Origin: Gimesia aquarii | GTDB taxonomy: Bacteria; Planctomycetota; Planctomycetia; Planctomycetales; Planctomycetaceae | Assembly (NCBI RefSeq): GCF_007748195.1 | Contig: NZ_CP037920.1 | Span: 5,671,800 to 5,735,799 of the forward strand | Direction of reading: 5' to 3' | Length of the DNA stretch: 64,000 nt | In this document: piece after piece, positions 56,009 through 64,000 of the stretch | How the letters are laid out: every line of letters starts with the position of its first letter | Position numbering within the stretch: the first letter of the stretch is position 1 | Notes under the pieces: generated by a model | What the model was told of the DNA's origin: nothing | Databases searched by the model: none | What the model saw: the letters and a program-made list of their open reading frames with translations, nothing else | Program-made: the position numbers and the translations under genes

Positions 56009-57613
56009 ATGTTCGATGATCAATCAACAAAATTTGCTCAAAACCAAGTGGTGTTCATCACAACCTTGGTAATCAGTCTGTTTTTATTCTCATTTCAAAA
56101 AAGTAATTCGCTTTATGCGCAAAGTCTCGACGCACGGGCTGTTGCTATTGCCGTCGAAAAACAATTGATCACAGCCATTGAAAGGTCTGAAAAGTCTGTC
56201 GTTGCGATATCAAAAATTAAAACTAAAAAACAACAGATCCAATCTCGAATTCCCGCTCCTTTTGGGCTCGACCCTAATCAACAGTTTAATGAATCACAAA
56301 ACCCACAAAACCTGAGTTTTATCCCTAACGAATTTGGTTCGGGTGTAATAATCCCAGATCCAAAAAATCAGAAGCGAACTCTGATACTCACGAATTATCA
56401 TCTGACACAGGGGGGCCCCGTCTCAGGACAAAAGACTATTCCTGAAAATCGTATTTATGTTCACACAGTTAATCGCCGGGGCTTTTATGCGGAAATTATC
56501 GCTGCTGACCCGCGTAGTGATTTAGCCGTTCTCATCCCGGCACGCACACTTACTCGTGAGTATGCACAATCACTGGCCCCCATTAAATATGGGAATGCTG
56601 AATCGATTCGAAAGGGACAATTTGTTATTGCTTTGGGGAATCCTTATGCCATTGCCCGCGATGGTTCTCCCAGCGCCAGTTGGGGAATCTTAAGTAACTT
56701 TCATCGATTTCCTGTTCCTATTAGAAAACATTTTTTTGATCAAGAAATTGCCAAAGAAGAAACGCTGCATCATTTTGGAACTTTATTGCAGGTTGACACA
56801 CGCCTTGATTTAGGAACAAGTGGTGGTGCATTACTGGACCTCGATGGAAATCTGATTGGAATTACAACATCACTGGCAGCATTAGATGGATATGAAAAGT
56901 CGACAGGCTATGCAATTCCGATCGACAAAGCGACAAAGCGTATCATTAATAGTCTCTCTGCTGGACTGGAAGCAGAATACGGTTTTCTGGGTATCCAGCC
57001 AGAAACGATTGAACGAAATAGAGCAAGACACAGTATTCCTGGGAGTTCAGCTCTCCAAGATCCCTTCTACGTGTCAGCCGTCAATGTGAAACAACATTCC
57101 CCTGCCCATTTGGCCGGCATGCAACCGCGTGACTTGATTCTTTCAATCAATGGTAAAAAGTTGACAAATCATTTGGAACTAATGCGGGAAGTAGGTAAAG
57201 CAGGAGCGGGAAATGAAGTAAAGCTTCAAATATTAAGAGGAAGAAAACCGCGTGAGTTGACTCTGACAGTGAAACTAGGAAAATGGCCAGTGGTTGACGA
57301 TGAAGGGATAATTCAAACTCAATACCGGCACCCTCTCTGGCGCGGACTGAGAATCGATTACCCCACAGCACGCAGCAAATTTACATATAGTCCATTCAGT
57401 TACCCGCCGGCAGTCGTAGTGACGCATATCGCTCCAGAAAGTCCCGCTCAAGTGGCTGGTCTTAAAGAAGGAACATTTATCAGCCATATTAATAATCAAG
57501 CAATCAAGACACCTGATTTGTTTTATCAGGAAGCACAAAAAATAAGCAATTCACAACAAGTAACATTACAACTTTTGGATGGCCGAAAAGTTATCCTTCC
57601 CCCAATTAAGTAA
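56009..57613 (+). CDS. HtrA/DegP-like serine protease with two PDZ domains
   Basis: A 534-residue exported protein (hydrophobic 14-30). The trypsin-like domain carries the full triad: His131 in TNYHLTQGG, Asp171 in [10 protein letters not shown], and Ser271 in [11 protein letters not shown]. Two PDZ domains follow (about 320-420 with [19 protein letters not shown]; about 450-530 with [20 protein letters not shown]). It should degrade or refold damaged proteins in the periplasm. Compared with classic DegP, the stretch between His and Asp and that before Ser are longer. It lies 11 bases upstream of alaS and may share its transcript. Confidence 0.88.
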   Translation: MFDDQSTKFAQNQVVFITTLVISLFLFSFQKSNSLYAQSLDARAVAIAVEKQLITAIERSEKSVVAISKIKTKKQQIQSRIPAPFGLDPNQQFNESQNPQNLSFIPNEFGSGVIIPDPKNQKRTLILTNYHLTQGGPVSGQKTIPENRIYVHTVNRRGFYAEIIAADPRSDLAVLIPARTLTREYAQSLAPIKYGNAESIRKGQFVIALGNPYAIARDGSPSASWGILSNFHRFPVPIRKHFFDQEIAKEETLHHFGTLLQVDTRLDLGTSGGALLDLDGNLIGITTSLAALDGYEKSTGYAIPIDKATKRIINSLSAGLEAEYGFLGIQPETIERNRARHSIPGSSALQDPFYVSAVNVKQHSPAHLAGMQPRDLILSINGKKLTNHLELMREVGKAGAGNEVKLQILRGRKPRELTLTVKLGKWPVVDDEGIIQTQYRHPLWRGLRIDYPTARSKFTYSPFSYPPAVVVTHIAPESPAQVAGLKEGTFISHINNQAIKTPDLFYQEAQKISNSQQVTLQLLDGRKVILPPIK

Positions 57614-57624
57614 TCTTAAAAGCA

Positions 57625-60252
57625 ATGAAAACAGACGAACTTCGCGAAAGTTATCTCTCCTTCTTTGAAGAAAAAGGATGTGTTAGACGACCTTCAGATG
57701 TATTGGTGCCACGTGATGACCGTACCGTACTATTCACTCCCGCAGGAATGAATCAATTTAAGAATCAGTTTCTGGGTGTTGGTAAACTCGAATTTACCCG
57801 AGCCACAACCTGCCAGATGTGCCTGCGCACTGGAGACATTCAAAACGTGGGAGTGACTCCCTACCACCATACCTTTTTTGAAATGCTTGGAAATTTCTCA
57901 TTTGGCGATTACTTTAAACGTGAAGCGATTCACTGGGCCTGGGAGTACCTGACTGATAAAAAATGGTTGGGTCTGGATTCTAACCTGCTGTCTGTAACGG
58001 TCTACCAGGACGATGATGAAGCTTACAATATCTGGCACGATGAAATTAAAGTTCCCTCGAATCGAATCAGCCGTGAAAACGAACACGAAAATTTCTGGCC
58101 TGCAGGTGCTCCCTCCTTAGGCCCTGATGGTGTCTGTGGTCCTTGCAGTGAAATTTTTTATCATCCTAATGGTGGAAAAGATAATGTAGAAATCTGGAAC
58201 CTTGTTTTCACTCAATTCAATCGCGTGGGAGATCCCCCTGATAATTTAAAACCACTTCCTAAACAAAATATCGATACTGGCATGGGATTAGAGCGTACAG
58301 CCTCAGTCCTGCAAGGAGTTCCCAGTAACTTTGAAATTGACACTCTCAAAAAACTCTGTTTGGCAGCCGGTGATGCTGTCGGAACGAATTATCAATTCGA
58401 ATCAGCAGCAGGTCGCCCGCTCCGCCGTATTTCAGACCACGTTCGCGCCGTCACCTTTAGTATCCATGAAGGCGTGAATCCCGGCAGTGAAAAAGAGAGT
58501 TATGTTGTTCGACAGTTACTACGACGTGCACTCTTAGAAGGCTATCTACTAGGCAAACATGAACCATTTCTATTCCAGATTGTTCCGTCTGTTGTAGAGA
58601 TCATGAAATCACCTTATCCGGATATTGCAAAAACGGTTGAAAATGCGCAGCGCATCATTAAAGAGGAAGAAGAACAATTTTTGGGTGTCATTGGAAAAGG
58701 ACTTACGCGTTTTGAAGGATTCGTCAAAAATGCTGAAAAGAACGGGCTTTCAAAAATTTCTGGCGAAGAGGTCTTTGACCTTCATCAGACAGATGGATTT
58801 CTAATCGAACTTACTGAAGCACTCGCTGCCAAAAATAATCTTTCCGTAGACCGCGCTGAATTTGATACCTTGATGCAGCGACATAAAGAAGGCAGTGGTA
58901 GTGGTGCCTTTCTAGACTCGGTCATGTCAGAAGGTCCATTAACGGCATTACACAAAACGACCAGCGATACGGTTTTTAAAGGCTACGAAACCACAGAAGA
59001 AAACGCAAAAGTTGTTGGGATTATTGCTGAAGACAGGCTAGTGGAATCACTCGTTGAAAAAGGACACGCCCACCCTGTTGTACTAGTGCTTGATCAAACC
59101 CCCTTTTATGCAGAAGCAGGTGGACAAGTAGGCGATACTGGTTTCATAGAATCAGATGGCATACAATTTGAAGTCATTAACACACAGAAAAATGGTGGAT
59201 TGATTCTTCACATCGGACACCTTTTAAAAGGTAAACTCGATCAGGGACAAACACTAAAAGCAACAGTAACTGAGCCCCGACGATCAGGAATTCAACGTGC
59301 CCATTCGGCAACGCACTTGTTACACCATGGTCTTCAATCAGTTTTAGGCCAAAACGCAATGCAACGCGGCTCGAAAGTTGAAGAAGATATGCTCCGCTTT
59401 GACTTCTCGCATAGCAAGTCACTGACTTCAGAAGAAATAAGTCAGATTGAAGATATCATCAATCAGCGTATCTCAGAAGGTGCCAATGTCACGACAGAGC
59501 TGATGAAACTTCAAGTTGCCCGCGATCTTGGTGCAATGGCTCTGTTCGGTGAAAAATATCCAGACAATGTGCGTGTCGTCAGAATGGGAGACTTTAGCAT
59601 TGAACTTTGTGGGGGCACTCACCTGTCTAATACAGGGCAAGTGGGTCTCTGCAAAATTGTGAGCGAAGAACCTGTTGCCAAAGGCGTTCGACGTATTCAC
59701 GCCCTGACTGGTCCTAAAGCACTGGAAAAAACGAGAAATACTGAAAAACTGCTCCAGGAAATTGCCGTGCAACTCAAAGCACCGCGAGTGGACGAACTAC
59801 CTCATCGCATTGCACACTTGCAGGATGAACTTCGCGAAACTAAAAAGCAGCTCTTGAAGTTTTCCAGCAAATCACTGGCCGGTACTGCTGATGAACTACT
59901 GGAAAATGCTGTCACTGTAAACGATGTAAAAATTGTTGCATATTATGCAAAAGATGCTTCGCGAGACCAGCTACGTGAATTAGCAGATCATCTGCGTAAA
60001 AAAGGAAAACATGTTGCCCTGATCTTAGGTACCGTTATTGATGATAAGGTTGCTTTAATGGCTGCCGTCAATCAAGATCTGGTCAAGCAGGGACTCAAAG
60101 CCGGTGATTGCGTTAAAGCCGCTGCGCAAGTTGTCGGAGGCGGCGGTGGTGGACGTCCTGATATGGCAGAAGCCGGCGGTAAACATCCCGAGAAGTTGGA
60201 AGAGGCGCTTTCTACAGGCTCAAATTACTATCGCAATAAGCTGGAAGGCTAG
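57625..60252 (+). CDS. alaS: Alanyl-tRNA synthetase
   Basis: An 875-residue class II synthetase. The N-terminal catalytic domain begins [20 protein letters not shown] and contains motif 2 in [20 protein letters not shown]. The editing domain has [12 protein letters not shown] and the zinc-binding CGGTH. The C-terminal DHHA1 domain ends with [17 protein letters not shown]. The length is normal for the bacterial enzyme. Its stop lies only 20 bases from the convergent DapA-family gene. Confidence 0.96.
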   Translation: MKTDELRESYLSFFEEKGCVRRPSDVLVPRDDRTVLFTPAGMNQFKNQFLGVGKLEFTRATTCQMCLRTGDIQNVGVTPYHHTFFEMLGNFSFGDYFKREAIHWAWEYLTDKKWLGLDSNLLSVTVYQDDDEAYNIWHDEIKVPSNRISRENEHENFWPAGAPSLGPDGVCGPCSEIFYHPNGGKDNVEIWNLVFTQFNRVGDPPDNLKPLPKQNIDTGMGLERTASVLQGVPSNFEIDTLKKLCLAAGDAVGTNYQFESAAGRPLRRISDHVRAVTFSIHEGVNPGSEKESYVVRQLLRRALLEGYLLGKHEPFLFQIVPSVVEIMKSPYPDIAKTVENAQRIIKEEEEQFLGVIGKGLTRFEGFVKNAEKNGLSKISGEEVFDLHQTDGFLIELTEALAAKNNLSVDRAEFDTLMQRHKEGSGSGAFLDSVMSEGPLTALHKTTSDTVFKGYETTEENAKVVGIIAEDRLVESLVEKGHAHPVVLVLDQTPFYAEAGGQVGDTGFIESDGIQFEVINTQKNGGLILHIGHLLKGKLDQGQTLKATVTEPRRSGIQRAHSATHLLHHGLQSVLGQNAMQRGSKVEEDMLRFDFSHSKSLTSEEISQIEDIINQRISEGANVTTELMKLQVARDLGAMALFGEKYPDNVRVVRMGDFSIELCGGTHLSNTGQVGLCKIVSEEPVAKGVRRIHALTGPKALEKTRNTEKLLQEIAVQLKAPRVDELPHRIAHLQDELRETKKQLLKFSSKSLAGTADELLENAVTVNDVKIVAYYAKDASRDQLRELADHLRKKGKHVALILGTVIDDKVALMAAVNQDLVKQGLKAGDCVKAAAQVVGGGGGGRPDMAEAGGKHPEKLEEALSTGSNYYRNKLEG

Positions 60253-60272
60253 TCGTTCTCAGTAGAAATGGC

Positions 60273-61298
60273 TTAAATCAGCTTACGCCGATTGAGTTCG
60301 GCCACGACACGTTGCACAATCTGAGAAACATCGCTGTTACTTAGGTCTTCAGTAATTCCCGTAGCACAGCCTCCAATCGGTTCATTTGTAAAACCGTGCT
60401 CTGAAAGCATGCATTGCAGTGTTCGGCTCAAGGTAGAGATATCGGTTTGCTGCTCTGGTGTAATTGGCTGGCGTCCCTCTCCCATGCTAAAGCCACGTAA
60501 TTCCACTGCAGCGCGGAAGCCTTCGGGAAACTCTGCCGAATAAATCATCGTATCAAATAATGTCAATAAGTCATATTGAATACGACGTGCTTCATCTAGT
60601 TGTCCTGAGAGGGTCATATCATATAGCTTACGAGTTAATTCAGGAACAACTCCTGAACTGGCATTCGTTCCACCATCTGCTCCGCTAAGCAATAAGGGCA
60701 TTAGCGCCGCATCCCAACCAGTCAGAAATGAAAACTCCGGACGGTTAGGCCGCACAGCCTGAATCATACGAATCATGTTGGGAATATCACCCGATGAATC
60801 CTTAATCGCTACGATACGCTCAGATTCTTCAGAAAGGCGTTGAATTGTGGGAACATCAATCGGGCTGGCAAACATCGGAATGTTATAGAGCGTTACATCG
60901 ATGGGGGTATTATCACCAATTTCCTTAAAATAGGCATAAACAGAAGCAGGACTCAACTTGTAATAAAAAGGGGCAACAATCGCGACAGCTCGAATTCCCA
61001 ACCCATGGTAATACTCACAGGCTTTGATTGTCTCACGAACATTCGCTTCAGCGGCCCCCGCCAGAATAGGTACACGACCTTTCGTCTGGTCGGCAATGAT
61101 GGCGACAATCCGACGTCTCTCTTCGGGAGTAAACCGAGTGAATTCACCGGTAGAACCATTGGGATAGAGGCCGTGGACACCTTTTTCAATAAGCCAATCA
61201 ATATAGCGGCGTAATTCTGGTTCGTTAATTTCGCCTTTAGAATCGTAGGGAACAAGGTTTGGAGTAAAAATTCCACTAAGTTTTGACTGGGGCTGCAT
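60273..61298 (-). CDS. DapA-family (dihydrodipicolinate synthase/NAL) lyase
   Basis: A 341-residue TIM-barrel protein of the N-acetylneuraminate lyase/DHDPS superfamily. The Schiff-base lysine is K166 in [10 protein letters not shown], the catalytic tyrosine is Y138 in TLYNIP, and the substrate carboxylate loop is NGSTGEF at 47-53. It is about 45 residues longer than typical DapA at the C-terminus, and family details such as [20 protein letters not shown] suggest an aldolase of sugar-acid type instead of the lysine-pathway enzyme. Substrate not known. Confidence 0.85.
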   Translation of the reverse strand: MQPQSKLSGIFTPNLVPYDSKGEINEPELRRYIDWLIEKGVHGLYPNGSTGEFTRFTPEERRRIVAIIADQTKGRVPILAGAAEANVRETIKACEYYHGLGIRAVAIVAPFYYKLSPASVYAYFKEIGDNTPIDVTLYNIPMFASPIDVPTIQRLSEESERIVAIKDSSGDIPNMIRMIQAVRPNRPEFSFLTGWDAALMPLLLSGADGGTNASSGVVPELTRKLYDMTLSGQLDEARRIQYDLLTLFDTMIYSAEFPEGFRAAVELRGFSMGEGRQPITPEQQTDISTLSRTLQCMLSEHGFTNEPIGGCATGITEDLSNSDVSQIVQRVVAELNRRKLI

Positions 61299-61388
61299 CC
61301 TGAGGGTTACCTATACATAAAAACAAAACTTGCTAGTCTATAGAGTATAGGAGAATTATAGCACACAAATCGATGAGAGAACACAGTT

Positions 61389-63551
61389 TCAGTCCGCTTC
61401 CGTTGGCTCTTCTTCAGACTCATCCTGCTGATCAGGTTCTTCCTCATCCTTATTCGTTAATTCACTCTGCTCTTCGTCTTTTTCATGTTTAGTATTATTA
61501 AATTCCTCAGCGCTGATACCAGCCTCTAGAATCTTTTCGGCTTCCGCCTCTGCAGAGCGGCCATAAAACTGCAGAATCAGGAATAATACAATGAGACCTA
61601 CAGGCAAGAGTATGTATGGCTGAATACCAAAACCAACGGGAATATAACCAAATACTAATGAGATAACAGCAACAGTAATCGCATAAGGCATCTGTGTAAG
61701 AACGTGGTCTAGATGGTCCGATCCAGCTGCTGCGGATGAAAGTATTGTCGTATCAGAAATGGGAGAACAGTGATCACCAAAAATAGCACCTGCCAAAACT
61801 CCTCCAATCGTTCCTAACATCAAATGATGGTTGGGATCGACTTCGTTCAAGGGAACTAAAAGACTGTAGGTCACAGAGATCGACAACGGCATCAATAGTC
61901 CCATGGTTGACCACGAACTGCCGGTGGCAAAACTGACTGCCGCAGCCAATAGAAATGTAATTGTTGGCATCCAGTTCGGAGAAAGGCTTCCTGAGAGTAG
62001 CTCCACTAAAACTCCGGCTGTATCTAGATGGCTCGCATCACAAATTGTGGCAATGGACCATGCTAATACCAGGATCAAGATTGCCAGAAACATACTTTTA
62101 GCTCCAGCTGACCAGGCTTCAACAGATTCATTTAATGAAAGCACTCTAGTAAAACTACAACTTGCAATAGCGGCTATTGAAGCCAGGAACGAAGAGATCA
62201 GTAAGACCCGATTTGGTGATGCATGTTCTAAAACAGTTCGAAAATTCTTTTGCAACAAAGTTTGTCCCGACTCGAACCGCTCAACATTCAGGCGTTCGAT
62301 TTCAATTGTCCCTGTCCACATCAGCCCAACCATTACTAGTCCCAGCAAGACAAATAGAGGAATCAATGCATTTCGCAATAACAGGCGATGTGCCAGTTGC
62401 CCCTGCTCTGCAACTGTTTCTGCTTCAACGACATTGACTCGCCCTGGCCGAATGACCTGGTCGAATGCAATTGCTCGTACTTCTGCTTTCAACATCGGAC
62501 CATAATCGTGCCCCAAATAGGCAACCAGCCAAACAAAGGCTAATAGTTGTAACGGATAAAAACGATACGGCAGGCTATATAAAAAAGTTGTATAATAGTC
62601 TTCTGCCATTCCCAAACTAGCATAGGAATCTGCTATATAACCAATCTCCACCCCAACCCACGTTGAGATAATGGCAATTCCCGATACAGGTGCAGCAGTT
62701 GAATCGACGAGAAATGCAAGCTTCTCCCGAGAGACTTTCATGCGATCAGTCATTGGCCGCATCGAACTTCCCACTAACAATGAATTTGCATAGTCGTCAA
62801 AAAAAATAATGAGTCCCAAGAACCAAGTCATGAGCTGGCTGTGTTCGCGTTTAGACGCGTATTTTGACAGCCTGTTTACTAACGCAGCGGAGCCTCCCCC
62901 CACAGACATGACTCCTACCATTGCACCAAGGAACATCGTAAACAGGATGATCATCAAATGGGAATTGTCAGGATTGCCTGGCTCTACAATCTCATGGATT
63001 ACAAAAGTGTCCAGAGTATGTACAAATCCGAGAAACAAGTTCCCGTGCGCTAAAATAACGGCACCACTCCAGACACTTACCAGCAAAGCAAGAATGATAT
63101 TTCGAAACCAGATGGCCAGTACAACAGCTAAGACAGGAGGCAATAAACTCAGCCATTTTGAGATACGATAAACCTCTAACGAACCTGTACCTCGAATGTC
63201 AGGATCGACAATAATCAGATCCTGAGTAATGAAGACCTTCTGGTTTTGTGTCAGATCGGTCTTTAATTCTAAAATACCGTTCTTAAAAGGAGGTAACGCA
63301 GTATCAACCCCTTTAACCCAAAGCTCCAAACCAAGAATTTCCTGGGGATGACCAGAGAATTCCTTATCCAATTCCCCTTCTACAGTGAGAGCACGAATAG
63401 TTACTTTACTGACAGGGATACCGATAACGGTAACATCCGGCGCTTCAATAGCATATCTTGCAGGCTCTTTCTGTAGAGGCACATCCGAGATCTTCTCAGA
63501 CTGCCCTAAGAAGCTGGCCAAAATTATCAGATAGGATTGAATCGCCGCCAT
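61389..63551 (-). CDS. NhaC-family Na+/H+ antiporter with extra N-terminal domain
   Basis: A 720-residue membrane protein. A signal-like segment (1-20) is followed by about 110 residues of beta-rich extracytoplasmic domain, then about 12 or more helices of the NhaC type (LIIFFDDYANSLLVGSSMRP; FATGSSWSTMGLLMPLSISV; AGAIFGDHCSPISDTTILSS), and an acidic tail of some 55 residues ending EEEPTEAD. NhaC-type carriers exchange cytoplasmic Na+ for H+; related ones exchange malate/lactate or amino acids. The added N-terminal domain is unusual compared with the normal 450-500 residue form. Confidence 0.83.
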   Translation of the reverse strand: MAAIQSYLIILASFLGQSEKISDVPLQKEPARYAIEAPDVTVIGIPVSKVTIRALTVEGELDKEFSGHPQEILGLELWVKGVDTALPPFKNGILELKTDLTQNQKVFITQDLIIVDPDIRGTGSLEVYRISKWLSLLPPVLAVVLAIWFRNIILALLVSVWSGAVILAHGNLFLGFVHTLDTFVIHEIVEPGNPDNSHLMIILFTMFLGAMVGVMSVGGGSAALVNRLSKYASKREHSQLMTWFLGLIIFFDDYANSLLVGSSMRPMTDRMKVSREKLAFLVDSTAAPVSGIAIISTWVGVEIGYIADSYASLGMAEDYYTTFLYSLPYRFYPLQLLAFVWLVAYLGHDYGPMLKAEVRAIAFDQVIRPGRVNVVEAETVAEQGQLAHRLLLRNALIPLFVLLGLVMVGLMWTGTIEIERLNVERFESGQTLLQKNFRTVLEHASPNRVLLISSFLASIAAIASCSFTRVLSLNESVEAWSAGAKSMFLAILILVLAWSIATICDASHLDTAGVLVELLSGSLSPNWMPTITFLLAAAVSFATGSSWSTMGLLMPLSISVTYSLLVPLNEVDPNHHLMLGTIGGVLAGAIFGDHCSPISDTTILSSAAAGSDHLDHVLTQMPYAITVAVISLVFGYIPVGFGIQPYILLPVGLIVLFLILQFYGRSAEAEAEKILEAGISAEEFNNTKHEKDEEQSELTNKDEEEPDQQDESEEEPTEAD

Positions 63552-63735
63552 CGTCCCTCAGGCTGCTTAATCAAATAAAGGAAGGGTTCAAAAAGATCAA
63601 GCTCGCGCGAAATCATACTTTCCAAACGTCCTGCTGGCTATATTGAAACCGATCCCTGTCTGATCTGCAAGCGATGATTTGGAGAAAGTCGCTTGATTTA
63701 TATCCCTTTAAGCCTTTTGTTACTTAATGAAGCCA

Positions 63736-64000
63736 TTATTCTTTCGGACCTTCAATTGGCCAGAAAAGATGAAATGTCATTCCTCGGTCTGCATTCACTT
63801 CCGCTTCTATTGATCCACCATGAAGCGAAATGATTCGCCAACACTTCGATAAGCCAAATCCTAACCCCCGACCGGCTTGTCTTGCAGAAAAGAATGGATC
63901 AAACAAATGCTCTTTCTCTTGTTCTGTTAACCCCGGACCGTCATCAACAACTCGGATATACATAATACGAATCGAATTTTGTGTCATTTCCTCTGCAAAA
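63736..64000 (-). CDS. Sensor histidine kinase, C-terminal part (cut by window end)
   Basis: The last 87 codons of a histidine kinase ATPase domain. The G1 box is in RVVDDGPGLTEQEKEHLFDP, followed by the F box PFFSARQAGRGLGFGLSKC (with the G2 glycines) and the terminal strand GMTFHLFWPIEG. The frame is open to the end of the window, so the rest of the protein, including sensor and phosphoacceptor His, lies beyond. The partner regulator is not visible. Confidence 0.85.
   Translation of the reverse strand, partial: FAEEMTQNSIRIMYIRVVDDGPGLTEQEKEHLFDPFFSARQAGRGLGFGLSKCWRIISLHGGSIEAEVNADRGMTFHLFWPIEGPKE

Noticed and set aside
1-64000. CRISPR arrays, tRNA or rRNA genes, prophage genes
   Set aside because: No regularly spaced direct repeats, no cloverleaf-like sequences and no phage structural or integrase genes were seen in the gaps; a covariance-model scan would be needed to exclude small RNAs.

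Overview
The window looks like a chromosome segment of a planctomycete (Planctomycetota, order Planctomycetales, perhaps close to Gimesia; the genus is a guess). The evidence is the gene content: three DUF1573 proteins, two secreted arylsulfatase-type sulfatases, a DUF1080 sugar-hydrolase-like protein, PMT-type glycosyltransferases, many signal-peptide hypotheticals, and a Nap system wired to NrfCD-like proteins. No tRNA, rRNA, CRISPR array or prophage was seen.

Layout. 1-2.6 kb: end of an ABC-2 transporter operon and an MFS carrier. 2.7-14.0 kb: an A+T-rich accessory block, nearly all on the minus strand. It holds two paralogous gene sets, each with one DUF1573 protein, two small secreted proteins with exactly 12 cysteines after the signal peptide, and one signal-peptide protein with a single C-terminal membrane anchor. 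A PMT-family glycosyltransferase follows the second set. Remnants of two unrelated transposases and a scrap of a second PMT-like gene lie between or beside the sets. This repeated module is the best candidate for an undescribed system.

14.5-26.2 kb is housekeeping: fatty acid desaturase, gcvT, sdhCAB with a clear terminator, RNase R, a YhaM-like exonuclease and proS. 26.2-33.7 kb is a divergent nitrate-reduction locus. Leftward it has napD, napA, a tetraheme NapB-like protein made of two NapB-type repeats, and a small unknown protein. Rightward it has a tetraheme cytochrome, an NrfC-like ferredoxin, an NrfD-like quinol dehydrogenase and an Rrf2 regulator. A 10-bp-arm inverted repeat sits between the two directions and may be the Rrf2 operator.

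34-38.4 kb is a second accessory stretch: a small membrane protein, an HsdR_N-type nuclease gene broken by an in-frame amber codon, an unknown coiled-coil protein, and a repeat field of REP-like hairpins and a 190-bp direct repeat. 38.4-46.8 kb carries envelope and catabolic genes: DUF1080, two sulfatases, two related TPR-like proteins flanking a lipoprotein, and a methyltransferase-like protein. 47.1-50.7 kb has a WecA-like transferase overlapping an O-antigen-ligase/TPR protein. 50.8-54.4 kb has a His-rich DUF1573 protein, a metallophosphatase-like tetraheme lipoprotein and a CYTH protein. 54.6-64 kb has recA (with a long inverted repeat in its leader), an HtrA-like protease, alaS, a DapA-family lyase, an NhaC-family antiporter and the end of a sensor histidine kinase.

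Starts were re-chosen where ribosome-binding sites or family alignments favoured a shorter form. Function calls come from motif recognition by eye; no database search was run.
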